Positions 56,029 to 64,000 of a DNA stretch of 64,000 bases are shown here, piece by piece. The stretch is from Lysobacteraceae bacterium (GTDB lineage Bacteria; Pseudomonadota; Gammaproteobacteria; Xanthomonadales; Xanthomonadaceae): contig JAEUPQ010000011.1 of NCBI GenBank assembly GCA_016789405.1, positions 124,001 through 188,000 of the forward strand, written 5' to 3'. A program made the position numbers and the translations under genes. The number at the start of each line of letters is the position of its first letter. Within the stretch, counting starts at the first letter, position 1. Below the pieces are notes generated by a model that saw only the letters and a list, made by a program, of their open reading frames with translations, was not told where the DNA came from and did no database searches.

Positions 56029-58605
56029 ATGACATCAAGACATTCCATCGACATCGCCATCGCATCGCGGGACACGGAAGCCATGCACCGCACGCTCGCA
56101 TCCCTGCCGGGCGACGCGCTGTATCCTGCCGCACCGGACCTGGTCCGACTGGCCGCCGGATTCGAAGCCGAAGGACGCCTCGATGACGCTCTGCTCTGTC
56201 GCGACCTGGTCGTGCGCGCGTGGCCAGGCCGCGCCACACCCTTGATCGACAGGGCTCGACTGCAACTGCGCATGCACCGGATGACCGAAGCGCTCGCGGA
56301 CTGCGATGCAGCGATCGCATGCGATGCCGATGCAGGCGGCGTTTCCGTGATACGCGCACAGGCACAGGAAGCGCTCGGCAACATCGAGGATGCCATCGCA
56401 TCGTATCGTGCGGCGATCAAAGAGTCTGGCGATTCCGATTCCGCATTGCAGGTGCGCATTCTCGCGCTCGATGCGATCTCGAAGGCGATACCGGACGCCA
56501 TTCGATTCGACCCAGCCCTGCTCGTCGACCCGTCGATGCCCGCATCGGTCGATGCATTCCGACGCGATGGACTGGTGCAGCATCTGCGGCGATACAGTGC
56601 GCACCAGCATGTCCGCAATGCCATTCATCGACTGCAGGACGCGCATTGGCTGGCGCAATGGGATCAGGCGATCACCCAGTTGAAAGGACGTCGGGTCGCG
56701 ATGCATGGCAGCGGCCTGGGCGTGCTTGCGCTTCGCGCACTTGAATCCGGGGCACGACACGTGCTTTGCATCGAGCCATCGGCACAGAACGCGCGGATTG
56801 CCGCAGGTCTCTCGCACAAGCACCATCTCGCGGCCTGGCATGCGTCTCATGGCGATTCCGTGAAACAGTGGGACGAAACGATGCAACGCGCCTCATTCGA
56901 GGCCTTCTCCGCAGGCATCGACGTCGTGGCGCTGGAAGACGCGTTCACGCCAATGCCCGACCGCGATGCCTTTGTCTTCACGGACTTCGACCACACCCTG
57001 CTCGGCACGGGCATCGTACCCGCCTTGCGCGCTTTTCTCGCAGGACGTGAAGAAAGTGCGGCGCCATTGCTGTTGCCAGCCAAGGCAAGGGTGCATGCCA
57101 TGGCCGTCCAATGGTGCGATCCCATCGCAAGCACGGCGCCGTCTCCCCTGGATGCACGACGCTGGAGCGCATATCCGCAGCCTTTCGACCTGCCGATCAC
57201 TTCATGGCGCGCGTTGACGCCTCCGACACCCATCATCGAGATCGACTTCGCGAGCTTCGCGCAAGACGATCATCATGTCGACCTGGAGATCACCAGCAAC
57301 GGCAGTGCCGATGCCATCGTCTTCTGGTACGAACTCGAGATGGGCAACCTCGTGCTGTCGACTGCGCCTGAATCCCGCCTGGGCAGCCTTCATCCTGCCA
57401 TTCAGTACATCGATCCTGTCGCCTGTCGTGCAGGTGAGCGGCTCCCGCTTTGCCTGAGATTGCGCGATACGCGCCTGAGCCTGTTGAGCATCCCTCCCCC
57501 CGCCCGAATGCGATCCGACTCGCTACCCGGCTGGTATCTGCCGATGCTGGCCGATGCGCATCGCGAAAGCGCATATCGTGCGGCCATCCATCGGGCCGTC
57601 GCCCGGATCCCGGATGCGCGCGTCCTGCATCCCGGCACTGGCTGCGCTTCCCAGGCGATCGCGACGAAGCAGGCTGGCGCAGCCGAAGTCGTCGCCACGG
57701 GTCATGTGCCCGCACTGGCCCGCGTCGGCGCCGAGATGATCTCATCGAACGATGTCGGTGACAGCGTCCGCCTGATCGCCAGGGACATGAGACGTCTGTC
57801 CATTCCCGAAGACATGCCTTCGCGAGCGAACATGGCCGTGTTCGACCAGTTCGACTGCAGCCTGATCGGCGAAGGAATCCTGCATTACCTGGCGCATGCC
57901 CGCACCCACCTGCTCGAAGATGGGGCACGCATCCTTCCGGCCACGGCAGTGCTTCGAGGCCGACTGATCGAATACCGCTTCGATCGCCTCCTCGGCTTCG
58001 ATGCGAGCCTGCTCAATCCATTCCTCTACTCGCCGGGCTTCGTCAACGTCGATGCCGACCGGATTCCTTGGTCGCCGCTGTCCGAGCCGTTCGAGGTCTT
58101 CCGCTTCGACTTCCAGACGGCAACGCCGGATCCGCAGAGGATCCGCTTCGATCTCGATGTGCGAACGCAGGGCGTTGCCAGCGCAGTGCTGTTCTGGTTC
58201 GATCTCCGGATCGATGAGGAATCACATCTGTCCAATGCCCCGGGCGCAGTGCCTGCAGGTCATTGGCACCAGGGGCTGCAGTTCCTTCCGGAAGTTACGG
58301 CAGCGCCCGGCATGACGCTGCCCCTGATCGCGGAGCACGATGGCAGCGCCCTGAAATTCGCATGGGACCCGGAAGCGATCGACAGATCGCACCTGGTGCC
58401 GATGCCGCGTTTCGCCCCCCGCACTGCGATGGCAGCAGCCGAGCTGGAACAGAGAACCCGCGAGCTCCTGCAGCATTGCGCGCAAGCCCCTGAAGAACGC
58501 AGGCGCGTGGCCGAGATCGCGATGCGGGTTGCGGTGGATCCCGGCGCGCATCGCGTCGACCCCGTCATCGCCCAGCGTTTTCTGTCCCTGCTGATGAACC
58601 ACTGA
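56029..58605 (+). CDS. TPR protein with two PRMT7/9-like methyltransferase repeats
   Basis: About 858 residues. Residues ~10-160 look like TPR helical pairs. Two copies of a PRMT-type unit follow. Repeat 1 has a good SAM motif (HGSGLGVLALRALESGA) and an acidic ribose-binding position (CIEPS), but its double-E loop reads FTDFDHTLLGTGI, losing the second Glu. Repeat 2 keeps GEG in DQFDCSLIGEGI but has a weakened SAM motif (HPGTGCAS). Both have the PRMT barrel pattern (VFWYELE and VLFWFDLR; HWHQGLQFLPE). TPR plus tandem repeats matches the layout of eukaryotic PRMT9 and PRMT7. It lies between the AT and the PPTase genes. Whether it methylates anything is uncertain. The ATG at 56029 has AGG upstream; 56008 is an alternative. 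Confidence 0.72.
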   Translation: MTSRHSIDIAIASRDTEAMHRTLASLPGDALYPAAPDLVRLAAGFEAEGRLDDALLCRDLVVRAWPGRATPLIDRARLQLRMHRMTEALADCDAAIACDADAGGVSVIRAQAQEALGNIEDAIASYRAAIKESGDSDSALQVRILALDAISKAIPDAIRFDPALLVDPSMPASVDAFRRDGLVQHLRRYSAHQHVRNAIHRLQDAHWLAQWDQAITQLKGRRVAMHGSGLGVLALRALESGARHVLCIEPSAQNARIAAGLSHKHHLAAWHASHGDSVKQWDETMQRASFEAFSAGIDVVALEDAFTPMPDRDAFVFTDFDHTLLGTGIVPALRAFLAGREESAAPLLLPAKARVHAMAVQWCDPIASTAPSPLDARRWSAYPQPFDLPITSWRALTPPTPIIEIDFASFAQDDHHVDLEITSNGSADAIVFWYELEMGNLVLSTAPESRLGSLHPAIQYIDPVACRAGERLPLCLRLRDTRLSLLSIPPPARMRSDSLPGWYLPMLADAHRESAYRAAIHRAVARIPDARVLHPGTGCASQAIATKQAGAAEVVATGHVPALARVGAEMISSNDVGDSVRLIARDMRRLSIPEDMPSRANMAVFDQFDCSLIGEGILHYLAHARTHLLEDGARILPATAVLRGRLIEYRFDRLLGFDASLLNPFLYSPGFVNVDADRIPWSPLSEPFEVFRFDFQTATPDPQRIRFDLDVRTQGVASAVLFWFDLRIDEESHLSNAPGAVPAGHWHQGLQFLPEVTAAPGMTLPLIAEHDGSALKFAWDPEAIDRSHLVPMPRFAPRTAMAAAELEQRTRELLQHCAQAPEERRRVAEIAMRVAVDPGAHRVDPVIAQRFLSLLMNH

Positions 58606-58612
58606 TCGCACC

Positions 58613-59413
58613 ATGTCCGTGTCATCCATCGATCATGGCGACATCGACGTCTGGTTGACGCGCTACGATCTCATCATGGACGACGCTCGCCTGGATGCCA
58701 TGCGTGAGCTGCTGGACCAGGATGAGCGGCCGCAGGAGCACGTCTTCTATTTCGCGGACGACCGCAAGCGCTACCTGGTCACGCGCGCGATGGTCCGCAC
58801 CGTGCTTTCGCGCTACATCCCGCTTCCTCCGGAGTCCTGGATCTTCACCAGGAACGAGTACGGAAGACCGGCGATTGCCAACGAGATCATCGACGCATGG
58901 CCTGAGGCACGCGGCCTGCGGTTCAACCTGTCGCATACCCGCGGCCTGATCGCACTTGCGGTCTCCCGCGATCGAGACGTTGGCGTGGACGTCGAGCACC
59001 TCTCGGTGAGAGAGGTGTCGCTCGGGATTGCACACCGTTTCTTCTCGGCAACCGAGGTGCGCGATCTGGCTTCCGTCCCCGAGAATGGTCGACAGGATCG
59101 ATTCTTCGAGTACTGGACCTTCAAGGAGTCCTACATCAAGGCGCGCGGGATGGGACTCTCCCTGCCGCTCGACGGCTTCAGCTTCGAGTTCGCACAGCCT
59201 GACACCGTTCGGATCCGCATCGATCCGGCGCTCGAAGATGACGACGAACGCTGGATGTTCTGGCAGTTCCGCCCCTCGGTCGAGTACATGCTGGCGCTCT
59301 GCGTCGAGCGTTCGAACGACAGGCATCCCAGGATCGCGTTGCGCGCATGCGTGCCGCTCTTCGATGCACACGACATCACGCTGCCTGCGCTCAGGCGCCC
59401 CGGCATGGACTGA
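58613..59413 (+). CDS. Sfp-type 4'-phosphopantetheinyl transferase
   Basis: 266 residues, the usual length for the Sfp class. Motifs: NEYGRP (81-86), FNLSHTRG (104-111), VGVDVEHL with the metal-binding Asp126 and Glu128, and WTFKESYIKARGMG (168-181). The enzyme moves phosphopantetheine from CoA to the active serine of carrier proteins, making apo-ACPs functional. It starts 7 bases after the PRMT-like gene and ends the AT operon, so it is very probably dedicated to the many ACPs of this locus. The next gene is convergent, 24 bases away, without a clear terminator between them. Confidence 0.93.
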   Translation: MSVSSIDHGDIDVWLTRYDLIMDDARLDAMRELLDQDERPQEHVFYFADDRKRYLVTRAMVRTVLSRYIPLPPESWIFTRNEYGRPAIANEIIDAWPEARGLRFNLSHTRGLIALAVSRDRDVGVDVEHLSVREVSLGIAHRFFSATEVRDLASVPENGRQDRFFEYWTFKESYIKARGMGLSLPLDGFSFEFAQPDTVRIRIDPALEDDDERWMFWQFRPSVEYMLALCVERSNDRHPRIALRACVPLFDAHDITLPALRRPGMD

Positions 59414-59437
59414 AGGACGACTACCGACAAGGCAGGA

Positions 59438-60205
59438 TCAATTGAGTTCGTCGTCGAGTGCGAGCAGTGCACGAGCCGCGATCGATCCTTCCTGTGGGTA
59501 GCCGAAGGCATTGTTGACATAGACGACGCCATCGATGGAAACCCTTCGGTTGATATGGCTGTGGCCATACACATGCAGGTCGGCGCCGAGTGCCCGCAAC
59601 TGCTGTTCGATGCCATCGCTTCCCAGTACGGGATCGAGCCGCCGCATGGCGCGCGGGACAAAGAAGGGAATCAGATCGATCCTTGGCAGGAAGTGCGAAA
59701 AGGTCACCACGCGACGAGCACCGTTCGGCAACACGCCGGGGTTCATGCGCAGAAAATGCTGGGTCACCTGCCCTGCATCCAATGCGTCCGGCCAGCGACA
59801 GGCCCTGTAATCCATCCACATCGCACGCAGTTCATCGCATGGCGCGCCGAAGGAATAGTCGTACCAGCCAAGCAGCGGCACGACGAGACTGTCCTGATGC
59901 ATTCGTGGCTGCATCCATGCGCCTGCATCAGCCGCGATCGACAGCACTTCGTCGAACTTGCGCAGTGAGCAATCGATGTCCGGATCACGCCTCACCCACA
60001 GGTCATGGTTCCCGGGAACGAACAACACCTGGCGGAACTTGGAAACGAAGCGCTGCAGGCACCAGGCCAGGAGACGACGATCCTCGGTGAGGTCGCCTGC
60101 CAGGATCAGGGTGTCGTCGCGATGGTCCACGGAAGACAGCGCATCGACCCAACGCGCGTTGGCCGGGTAGTCCACATGGATGTCCGACAGGGCAAACAGT
60201 CTCAT
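59438..60205 (-). CDS. Calcineurin-like metallophosphoesterase
   Basis: 255 residues with all blocks of the family: SDIHVD (7-12), LAGDLTED (~35-42), VPGNHDLW (~63-70), TFSHF and YGHSHINR near the C-terminus. These bind two metals and hydrolyse phosphoesters. No signal peptide is visible, so it is cytoplasmic. The substrate is unknown. It converges on the PPTase gene and is probably outside the biosynthetic operon: nothing in its sequence ties it to polyketide synthesis. It likely marks the right border of the cluster. Confidence 0.85.
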   Translation of the reverse strand: MRLFALSDIHVDYPANARWVDALSSVDHRDDTLILAGDLTEDRRLLAWCLQRFVSKFRQVLFVPGNHDLWVRRDPDIDCSLRKFDEVLSIAADAGAWMQPRMHQDSLVVPLLGWYDYSFGAPCDELRAMWMDYRACRWPDALDAGQVTQHFLRMNPGVLPNGARRVVTFSHFLPRIDLIPFFVPRAMRRLDPVLGSDGIEQQLRALGADLHVYGHSHINRRVSIDGVVYVNNAFGYPQEGSIAARALLALDDELN

Positions 60206-60229
60206 GGCCGCGGGGCCCCGGCATGGGGA

Positions 60230-60490
60230 TCAGACACGACGGAATGGATCCATCCCGGGCTTGGATTGGTCATTGGGCAACGCTTCCTGCGAAGAATCAG
60301 TCGGTACGACACGCACCGACATCATCCCGGGCACGTTCGTGGTGGTCAACGGCTTCCACATGAAGGGCGAGGACCAGGCAGGACGCAGGCGATTCCAATT
60401 CCGGGATCGATCAAGCATGTGGGAGGCGGCGTCATGCAATACGCACGACAGCTGGACCAATGCACGAAATCCGATCTTGTTCCGGACCAT
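60230..60490 (-). CDS. Small hypothetical ORF upstream of the phosphoesterase
   Basis: An 86-codon ORF on the same strand as the phosphoesterase, ending 24 bases before it. Third-position GC is moderately high but lower than in confident neighbours. No domain, signal peptide or clear ribosome binding site is seen. It may be real or chance; without it, 60206-60574 holds only the lipoprotein promoter region. Confidence 0.25.
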   Translation of the reverse strand: MVRNKIGFRALVQLSCVLHDAASHMLDRSRNWNRLRPAWSSPFMWKPLTTTNVPGMMSVRVVPTDSSQEALPNDQSKPGMDPFRRV

Positions 60491-60574
60491 GAATCAATGA
60501 GTTGCAGCTGGCACGCATCTTGATGACAACTGCGTCGAGCACTTCCGCTCCCTCATGCACACCAGGGTCCCCAA

Positions 60575-61030
60575 ATGAACAAGCTCACCACCAGTCTCAT
60601 GTCCGCGCTGCTGATCGCCTCGAGCTCGCTCGCGCTGACCGCATGCAATTCGAAGGAGTCCACCGCAGAGACACAGTCCGACGTCGCCGAGGCCCAGGCA
60701 GAGGGTCAGCAGGCCGTCGCGGAAGACGCGGCGGCGGCGGCCGTGGTCGCCGCCGAAGGCCGTGAAGACATGGCGAAGGCCGACGATGCCGCGGAAGTCC
60801 GTGAAGCGCGAGCCGACGCCATCGAAGACAATGCAGACGCACAGCAGGACGTGGCCGAAACAAAGGCCAAGGCGGACTATGACGTGGCTGTGCAGAAGTG
60901 CGATGCCCTTCCTTCCGCGCAGCAGTCCGCATGCAAGGACGCCGCTGAAGGCGCCTATGATGCTGCAAAGGCGAAGGCTGAAATGACCAAGGAACAGAAG
61001 GACGGCGTAGCGGATCGCGTCCGTCAGTAA
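60575..61030 (+). CDS. Small Ala/Glu-rich lipoprotein
   Basis: 151 residues. The N-terminus is a lipoprotein signal peptide with lipobox LTAC, lipidated Cys24. The mature part is rich in Ala, Glu, Asp and Lys and looks helical or coiled-coil, with one pair of Cys residues near residue 110 (KCDALPSAQQSAC). Function is unknown; similar small helical lipoproteins occur widely in Gram-negative envelopes. AGGG is 9 bases before the ATG, and a perfect hairpin follows the stop. The opposite-strand ORF over the same bases is rejected because it lacks any such signal. Confidence 0.75.
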   Translation: MNKLTTSLMSALLIASSSLALTACNSKESTAETQSDVAEAQAEGQQAVAEDAAAAAVVAAEGREDMAKADDAAEVREARADAIEDNADAQQDVAETKAKADYDVAVQKCDALPSAQQSACKDAAEGAYDAAKAKAEMTKEQKDGVADRVRQ

Positions 61031-61060
61031 GGAATCGGCGACCTGCCCATGTCGCCGAAC

Positions 61061-61102
61061 ATGCGAAGCAGGGGCGTCGTTCGCGACGCCCCTGCTTCGC
61101 AT
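61061..61102 (+). terminator. Perfect 19-bp hairpin with TTCG loop after the lipoprotein gene
   Basis: The arms at 61061-61079 and 61084-61102 pair without mismatch around a TTCG tetraloop, 31 bases after the lipoprotein stop. There is no T-run after it. It also faces the end of the minus-strand 139-residue gene, so it may serve both directions. Confidence 0.65.
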
Positions 61103-61159
61103 CCGGCGCGGCAATGCGACGCTGCGAATACTGCATCAGCCTGCTGGCAACATGCGCCA

Positions 61160-61579
61160 TCAGCAATGATGCGGCTCATCACGGACGTCGATACGATCTG
61201 CGAAGATTTTCTTCGACAGGGAAGCCAGTTGCGCATACTCGATCTCACCAAGCTCGAACCTCAGACCCAGCCCATCGGGCAGCCCGAACAATGCTGCGAC
61301 GTCCTGCGTGAAGACGATGAAGATGCGATCCCGCCAGAGGGTTGCGCGACTCACCCCGCCATATGCCGACAGCATCTGGTCATTCAGCTCGACGTAGTGC
61401 GAGTCCATGTCGTTCATCCGATCATGGTCATCGTACTCGAACGCATTCTGGCAGAGCAGATAGCGCGAAGGATGAGCAGCATCGTCGGCGAATGCGATCT
61501 GCCAGAAGCCTTCTTCCGTGGTCGCCGCAACAATGCACGCAGAATGGAAGATCATGTCATCCGGAATCATCAGGGACAC
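61160..61579 (-). CDS. Imm10-like immunity protein
   Basis: 139 residues, one small domain without signal peptide. The pattern YLLCQNAFEYDDHD, then a D-x-H-Y-V-E-L-N-D-Q run and YGGVSRATLW, and later the F-x-L-x-x-x-E spacing near the C-terminus, recalls the Imm10 family of bacterial toxin immunity proteins. It is the last gene of the RHS locus, about 300 bases beyond the first candidate immunity gene. Its toxin is unclear: it may protect against a tip no longer attached to the RHS core. The family call is from memory of the pattern. Confidence 0.55.
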   Translation of the reverse strand: MSLMIPDDMIFHSACIVAATTEEGFWQIAFADDAAHPSRYLLCQNAFEYDDHDRMNDMDSHYVELNDQMLSAYGGVSRATLWRDRIFIVFTQDVAALFGLPDGLGLRFELGEIEYAQLASLSKKIFADRIDVRDEPHHC

Positions 61580-61736
61580 TTTCCCATTGAACCAAGGGTT
61601 CGTCCACGTTCACAGCGCCTCATCGACCATGTGCGTGATCGAGCCTTCCCTGATGCTGAACGTGCCGATATTGGCCGAAGCGACCGGACCTTCGGCATGC
61701 CCTGAAATTGAACGCGAGATCGTTGTTCACCACTCA

Positions 61737-61834
61737 TCACTTGCAGCCTTTTCGCTTCGAGCGTGCCCACTTCTCCTTGTTGCCAGGGCCGGGAAAACGT
61801 TCGGCAAGCCCGTCGACCGTGCAGCTCGGGCGTC
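61737..61834 (-). pseudogene. Possible orphan toxin-tip remnant
   Basis: Between the two immunity-like genes, one minus-strand frame reads LAERFPGPGNKEKWARSKRK, then GCK and a stop. It resembles the Lys-rich end of a secreted toxin tip and lacks a start. Displaced tip fragments with their own immunity gene are common downstream of RHS genes. The stretch is short and may be chance. Confidence 0.2.
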
Positions 61835-61866
61835 TCGCAAGGGCGCGGACAACGGCGCCCTTGCGA
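61835..61866 (-). terminator. Terminator-like hairpin after the 274-residue gene
   Basis: Perfect 12-base arms (61835-61846 and 61855-61866) flank an 8-base loop, 15 bases beyond the stop of the minus-strand gene. There is no T-run. It probably ends the RHS-immunity transcript. The rest of 61580-61881 shows no supported gene. Confidence 0.5.
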
Positions 61867-61881
61867 TTCTGCGATGACGGA

Positions 61882-62706
61882 TCAGGGGTGCATCAATGCA
61901 CCGGTCCGGGGGTCGACGATGATCTCGTAGTCATCGCTGACGATGTAGTCGATATCGGGGTGACTGCTGTCGAGAAACTCGACCAGTCGTTGTGCGCAGG
62001 CGGCGCGGCTCTTGGCCGAAAACGAGACATCGGACGACGACGTTCCCGTCGAGCTGCCCGTAGCCCTTCCGAGCGATTCCCGGTCGACGAGCGCTACGAG
62101 CGATTCGATGATGCGGGCCGACAATGCTTCGTCGTGAGGATGCCCCGCGTGCAGCATCACCCAGACGTCACCGCGGCTTTTCGGCAGCGCCATGACATGA
62201 CGGACGCAAGTCCCGTCCGCGGGTGGCGGCAGCGGGGACGGATCCGCATCAGGGGCATCTGCCTGGAACGACTGCCGGAATGCGGCGACGCGCTCCGGCG
62301 TCAACCGACTGCTGAACTCGGCGGCCGCGCTCGAGAGCGTCGGTTTCCCCTTCTCCGTCAGTCCCCGTTCGATCATCGCGGATACGGCACCGAACACCGC
62401 AACGACCTGCGCATCTTCCGGGAGCTTCGCAAGCTGCTTGGCGCCGACAGCGCACTCCAGGCTGAATTGGCCGGTCTTCTTGACGAACTTGCCGGCTGCA
62501 TCGCCACTGGCATCGCGCGCTGCGAGCATGCAGTCGACGTTGATGCGCTTCAGTTCTGGCCAATCCCTTGCGGCAACGATCTCCATGGCGGACGCGAGGC
62601 CTTCGGCGACCGCATCGAGCGCGGACGACAATGCGTCCGCGTCGATCGACGTTCCCTTGAGGGCTGTCGCGTCTTCATGCAGTGGAATCCAGATCTGCAA
62701 CGCCAT
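61882..62706 (-). CDS. Candidate cognate immunity protein of the RHS toxin
   Basis: 274 residues, no signal peptide or transmembrane segment, no family I recognise. The middle is helical (KRINVDCMLAARD, then SLECAVGAKQLAKL); a Ser/Thr-rich stretch lies near 215-225; the end contains SDDYEIIVDPRTG. The start ATG overlaps the RHS stop by one base (TGATG), so the two are translationally coupled, the usual arrangement for an RHS toxin and its immunity protein. The longer in-frame reading lies inside the RHS gene and is rejected. Immunity is inferred from position alone. Confidence 0.6.
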   Translation of the reverse strand: MALQIWIPLHEDATALKGTSIDADALSSALDAVAEGLASAMEIVAARDWPELKRINVDCMLAARDASGDAAGKFVKKTGQFSLECAVGAKQLAKLPEDAQVVAVFGAVSAMIERGLTEKGKPTLSSAAAEFSSRLTPERVAAFRQSFQADAPDADPSPLPPPADGTCVRHVMALPKSRGDVWVMLHAGHPHDEALSARIIESLVALVDRESLGRATGSSTGTSSSDVSFSAKSRAACAQRLVEFLDSSHPDIDYIVSDDYEIIVDPRTGALMHP

Positions 62707-64000
62707 CAGTGGTTGCCCTTGTTGCCTCGCAGCTTGCATCCGCATTTCCTCGCCTTCTTGATCCTGCGCTCTTCTTCGTCGCGCACTTCGCCCTTGCTGT
62801 CGCCACGGTACACGATCTTGCACTTGTAGAGGTTCCGCCCCGCGTTCGCATTCAGCCTGTTCGCCTGGCGCTGGCAACGCTTGGACAACCCGGCGCTCGT
62901 GTAACCGGCACAGCTTTCGCCGATCTTGTAGAGGCTCTTGGCGCCCATCCAGATCTCATAGACGTGGCAGTTGTCCTTGCTGCGGAAGTCGCGGCAGTTC
63001 TTGTGCGGCGGCGGTTTCTTCGGCGTGCGCTTGAGGCCGAACAGGTCCTCGGACCCGAGCGGGTCGGCCTCCACGTAGCCATAGGTATTGATGCCTCCGT
63101 CGAGACCGATGGGATCGGATTCGACGTAACGACCGGCTTCCGGATCGTAGTCGCGGAAATAGTTGTAATGGAGCGCCGTCGCCGGGTCGTAGATCTGGCC
63201 CGGGAGGCGCAACGGATACTCGAAAGCGCCGAGCGCGCTTGGGTCGGTGTTCGGCGCGGTATCGCCGAACGGGGTGCTGCGCCACGACCAGACCTCGTCA
63301 CCGTCGGCATTCACGATCACCCTGGGCGTATCGAGGTGGTCCGGATGCACGAAATACACGGCGACATCGCCGACGACCAGTCCACCATGCGTGGTCGCGC
63401 TGGCGGCAGGTTTCAGGACGGCGACGGGTGTGTCGTCGATCCAGACGAATTCGGACAACATCGATCCGTTGCCGTCGTACTCGCCGAGCAGATGGCCTTC
63501 GCCGTCGTACATGTAATGGCGGTAAGCGATGCCGTTGTCGCCTGCGGTCGGACACCTGCCGCCGGCGGATGCAACGCAGACACGCTCGCCAACAGCGTTG
63601 TATGCGTAGCCGGCGACACGCGCCACGCCCCTCCTCGCCTCGATCATGCGGCCGCGGCTCGAGTAGACGAAGGTGAGTCCGCTGGCGGAAGTCGCATTGC
63701 CGGCCGCGTCGTAATCCCATGCCGTGCCGTTGACGGCCATCAGCCGGTTGCTCGTTCCCGCGATGGTGTACGCGGACGAGACGCCGTCGACACGCTCGGC
63801 AAGTCGATTGCCGCTGGCGTCGTATTCCCAGCCGAGCGACATGGTGCCATCGGCCGCCGCAGTGAGCCTGTCGAGGTCGTCGTAGCCGTAGGTCCAGTCG
63901 TCCAGGCCAGTCAGTCGGCCGGCGACGTCGTACTCGATGTCCGCCGTCGAGTTTCCGGAGCTGAAGCTCTCGATGCGGCCATTGAGGTCGAAAGTGCGCT
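62706..64000 (-). CDS. RHS-repeat polymorphic toxin, C-terminal part (gene start beyond window)
   Basis: The 3' 430 or so codons are present; the gene begins past the right edge. RHS/YD repeats are visible (YDVAGRLTGL, YDDLDRLTAA, YDASGNRLAE, YDGEGHLLGEYD). The RHS core ends with the standard HYNYFRDYDPEAGRYVESDP and GLDGGINTYGYVEADPL block, followed by DLFGL. A variable tip of about 109 residues follows, with seven Cys and many Lys. Its pattern (VYEIWMGAKSLYKIGES, a later SKRCQRQ, an EEER run and a final GNKGNH) suggests a GIY-YIG-like nuclease, but this is weak. RHS proteins deliver their tips into competing cells. Confidence 0.85.
   Translation of the reverse strand, partial: RTFDLNGRIESFSSGNSTADIEYDVAGRLTGLDDWTYGYDDLDRLTAAADGTMSLGWEYDASGNRLAERVDGVSSAYTIAGTSNRLMAVNGTAWDYDAAGNATSASGLTFVYSSRGRMIEARRGVARVAGYAYNAVGERVCVASAGGRCPTAGDNGIAYRHYMYDGEGHLLGEYDGNGSMLSEFVWIDDTPVAVLKPAASATTHGGLVVGDVAVYFVHPDHLDTPRVIVNADGDEVWSWRSTPFGDTAPNTDPSALGAFEYPLRLPGQIYDPATALHYNYFRDYDPEAGRYVESDPIGLDGGINTYGYVEADPLGSEDLFGLKRTPKKPPPHKNCRDFRSKDNCHVYEIWMGAKSLYKIGESCAGYTSAGLSKRCQRQANRLNANAGRNLYKCKIVYRGDSKGEVRDEEERRIKKARKCGCKLRGNKGNH

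Noticed and set aside
60494..61114. Minus-strand 206-codon frame over the lipoprotein gene
   Set aside because: The plus frame has a signal peptide, lipobox, Shine-Dalgarno and a following hairpin; the minus frame has Gly/Cys-rich low-complexity sequence.
61049..61705. Plus-strand 218-codon frame opposite the Imm10-like gene
   Set aside because: It starts inside the lipoprotein's hairpin and shows no domain; the minus frame gives a compact Imm10-like pattern.

Overview
The window carries most of a trans-acyltransferase (trans-AT) polyketide synthase (PKS) locus from a high-GC Gram-negative bacterium. The organism is not named by the sequence. An RND pump, a LolA-like carrier, an outer-membrane beta-barrel, a lipobox lipoprotein and an RHS toxin locus all indicate a Gram-negative envelope; a xanthomonad-like gammaproteobacterium is a guess.

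Layout. Bases 1-54394 hold one long minus-strand gene series. In transcription order it contains: PKS A (43799-54394), a PKS-type aminotransferase (42012-43787), PKS B ending in a thioesterase (38293-42009), an envelope-trafficking set (RND pump, LolA-like protein, DUF1302-like barrel; 33105-38262), a GMC oxidoreductase, three membrane-anchored START-like paralogues, a loading set (AMP-forming ligase, FabG-like reductase, free ACP; 26669-29263), the 6004-residue PKS C (8532-26546) and PKS D (8527 to beyond the left edge). A 594-bp region then separates a plus-strand operon: the only acyltransferase in the window (54989-55954), a TPR protein with two PRMT7/9-like methyltransferase repeats, and a Sfp-type phosphopantetheinyl transferase. 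The right end (59438-64000) is a metallophosphoesterase, a small lipoprotein and an RHS toxin tip with candidate immunity genes.

How it may work (inference). No PKS polypeptide here has an AT domain, so the free AT should feed malonyl units to all carrier domains, which the Sfp-type enzyme would activate. The ligase and free ACP probably supply the starter to KS1 of PKS C. PKS C and D then alternate reducing modules (KS-DH-KR-ACP) with modules marked for beta-branching: seven ACPs carry the Trp flag in DSITGVTW or DSIIGVEW, and two modules contain three ECH-fold domains in a row. PKS A starts with ACP, then a DUF2156 (MprF-like GNAT) domain, then a tryptophanase/tyrosine phenol-lyase-like PLP domain. 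This recalls the DUF-SH sulfur-inserting didomain of leinamycin-family synthases. The last extension module looks split over three proteins (KS-DH* of PKS A, free aminotransferase, N-terminal ACP of PKS B), which would give a beta-amine. A KS that has lost both catalytic histidines would then pass the chain to ACP-TE for release.

The most unusual points are the DUF2156-PLP lyase didomain, the split aminating module with its non-elongating KS, the triple ECH arrays, the lipid-trafficking genes inside a PKS operon, and the bacterial PRMT7/9-like protein beside the AT. I do not recognise the product.
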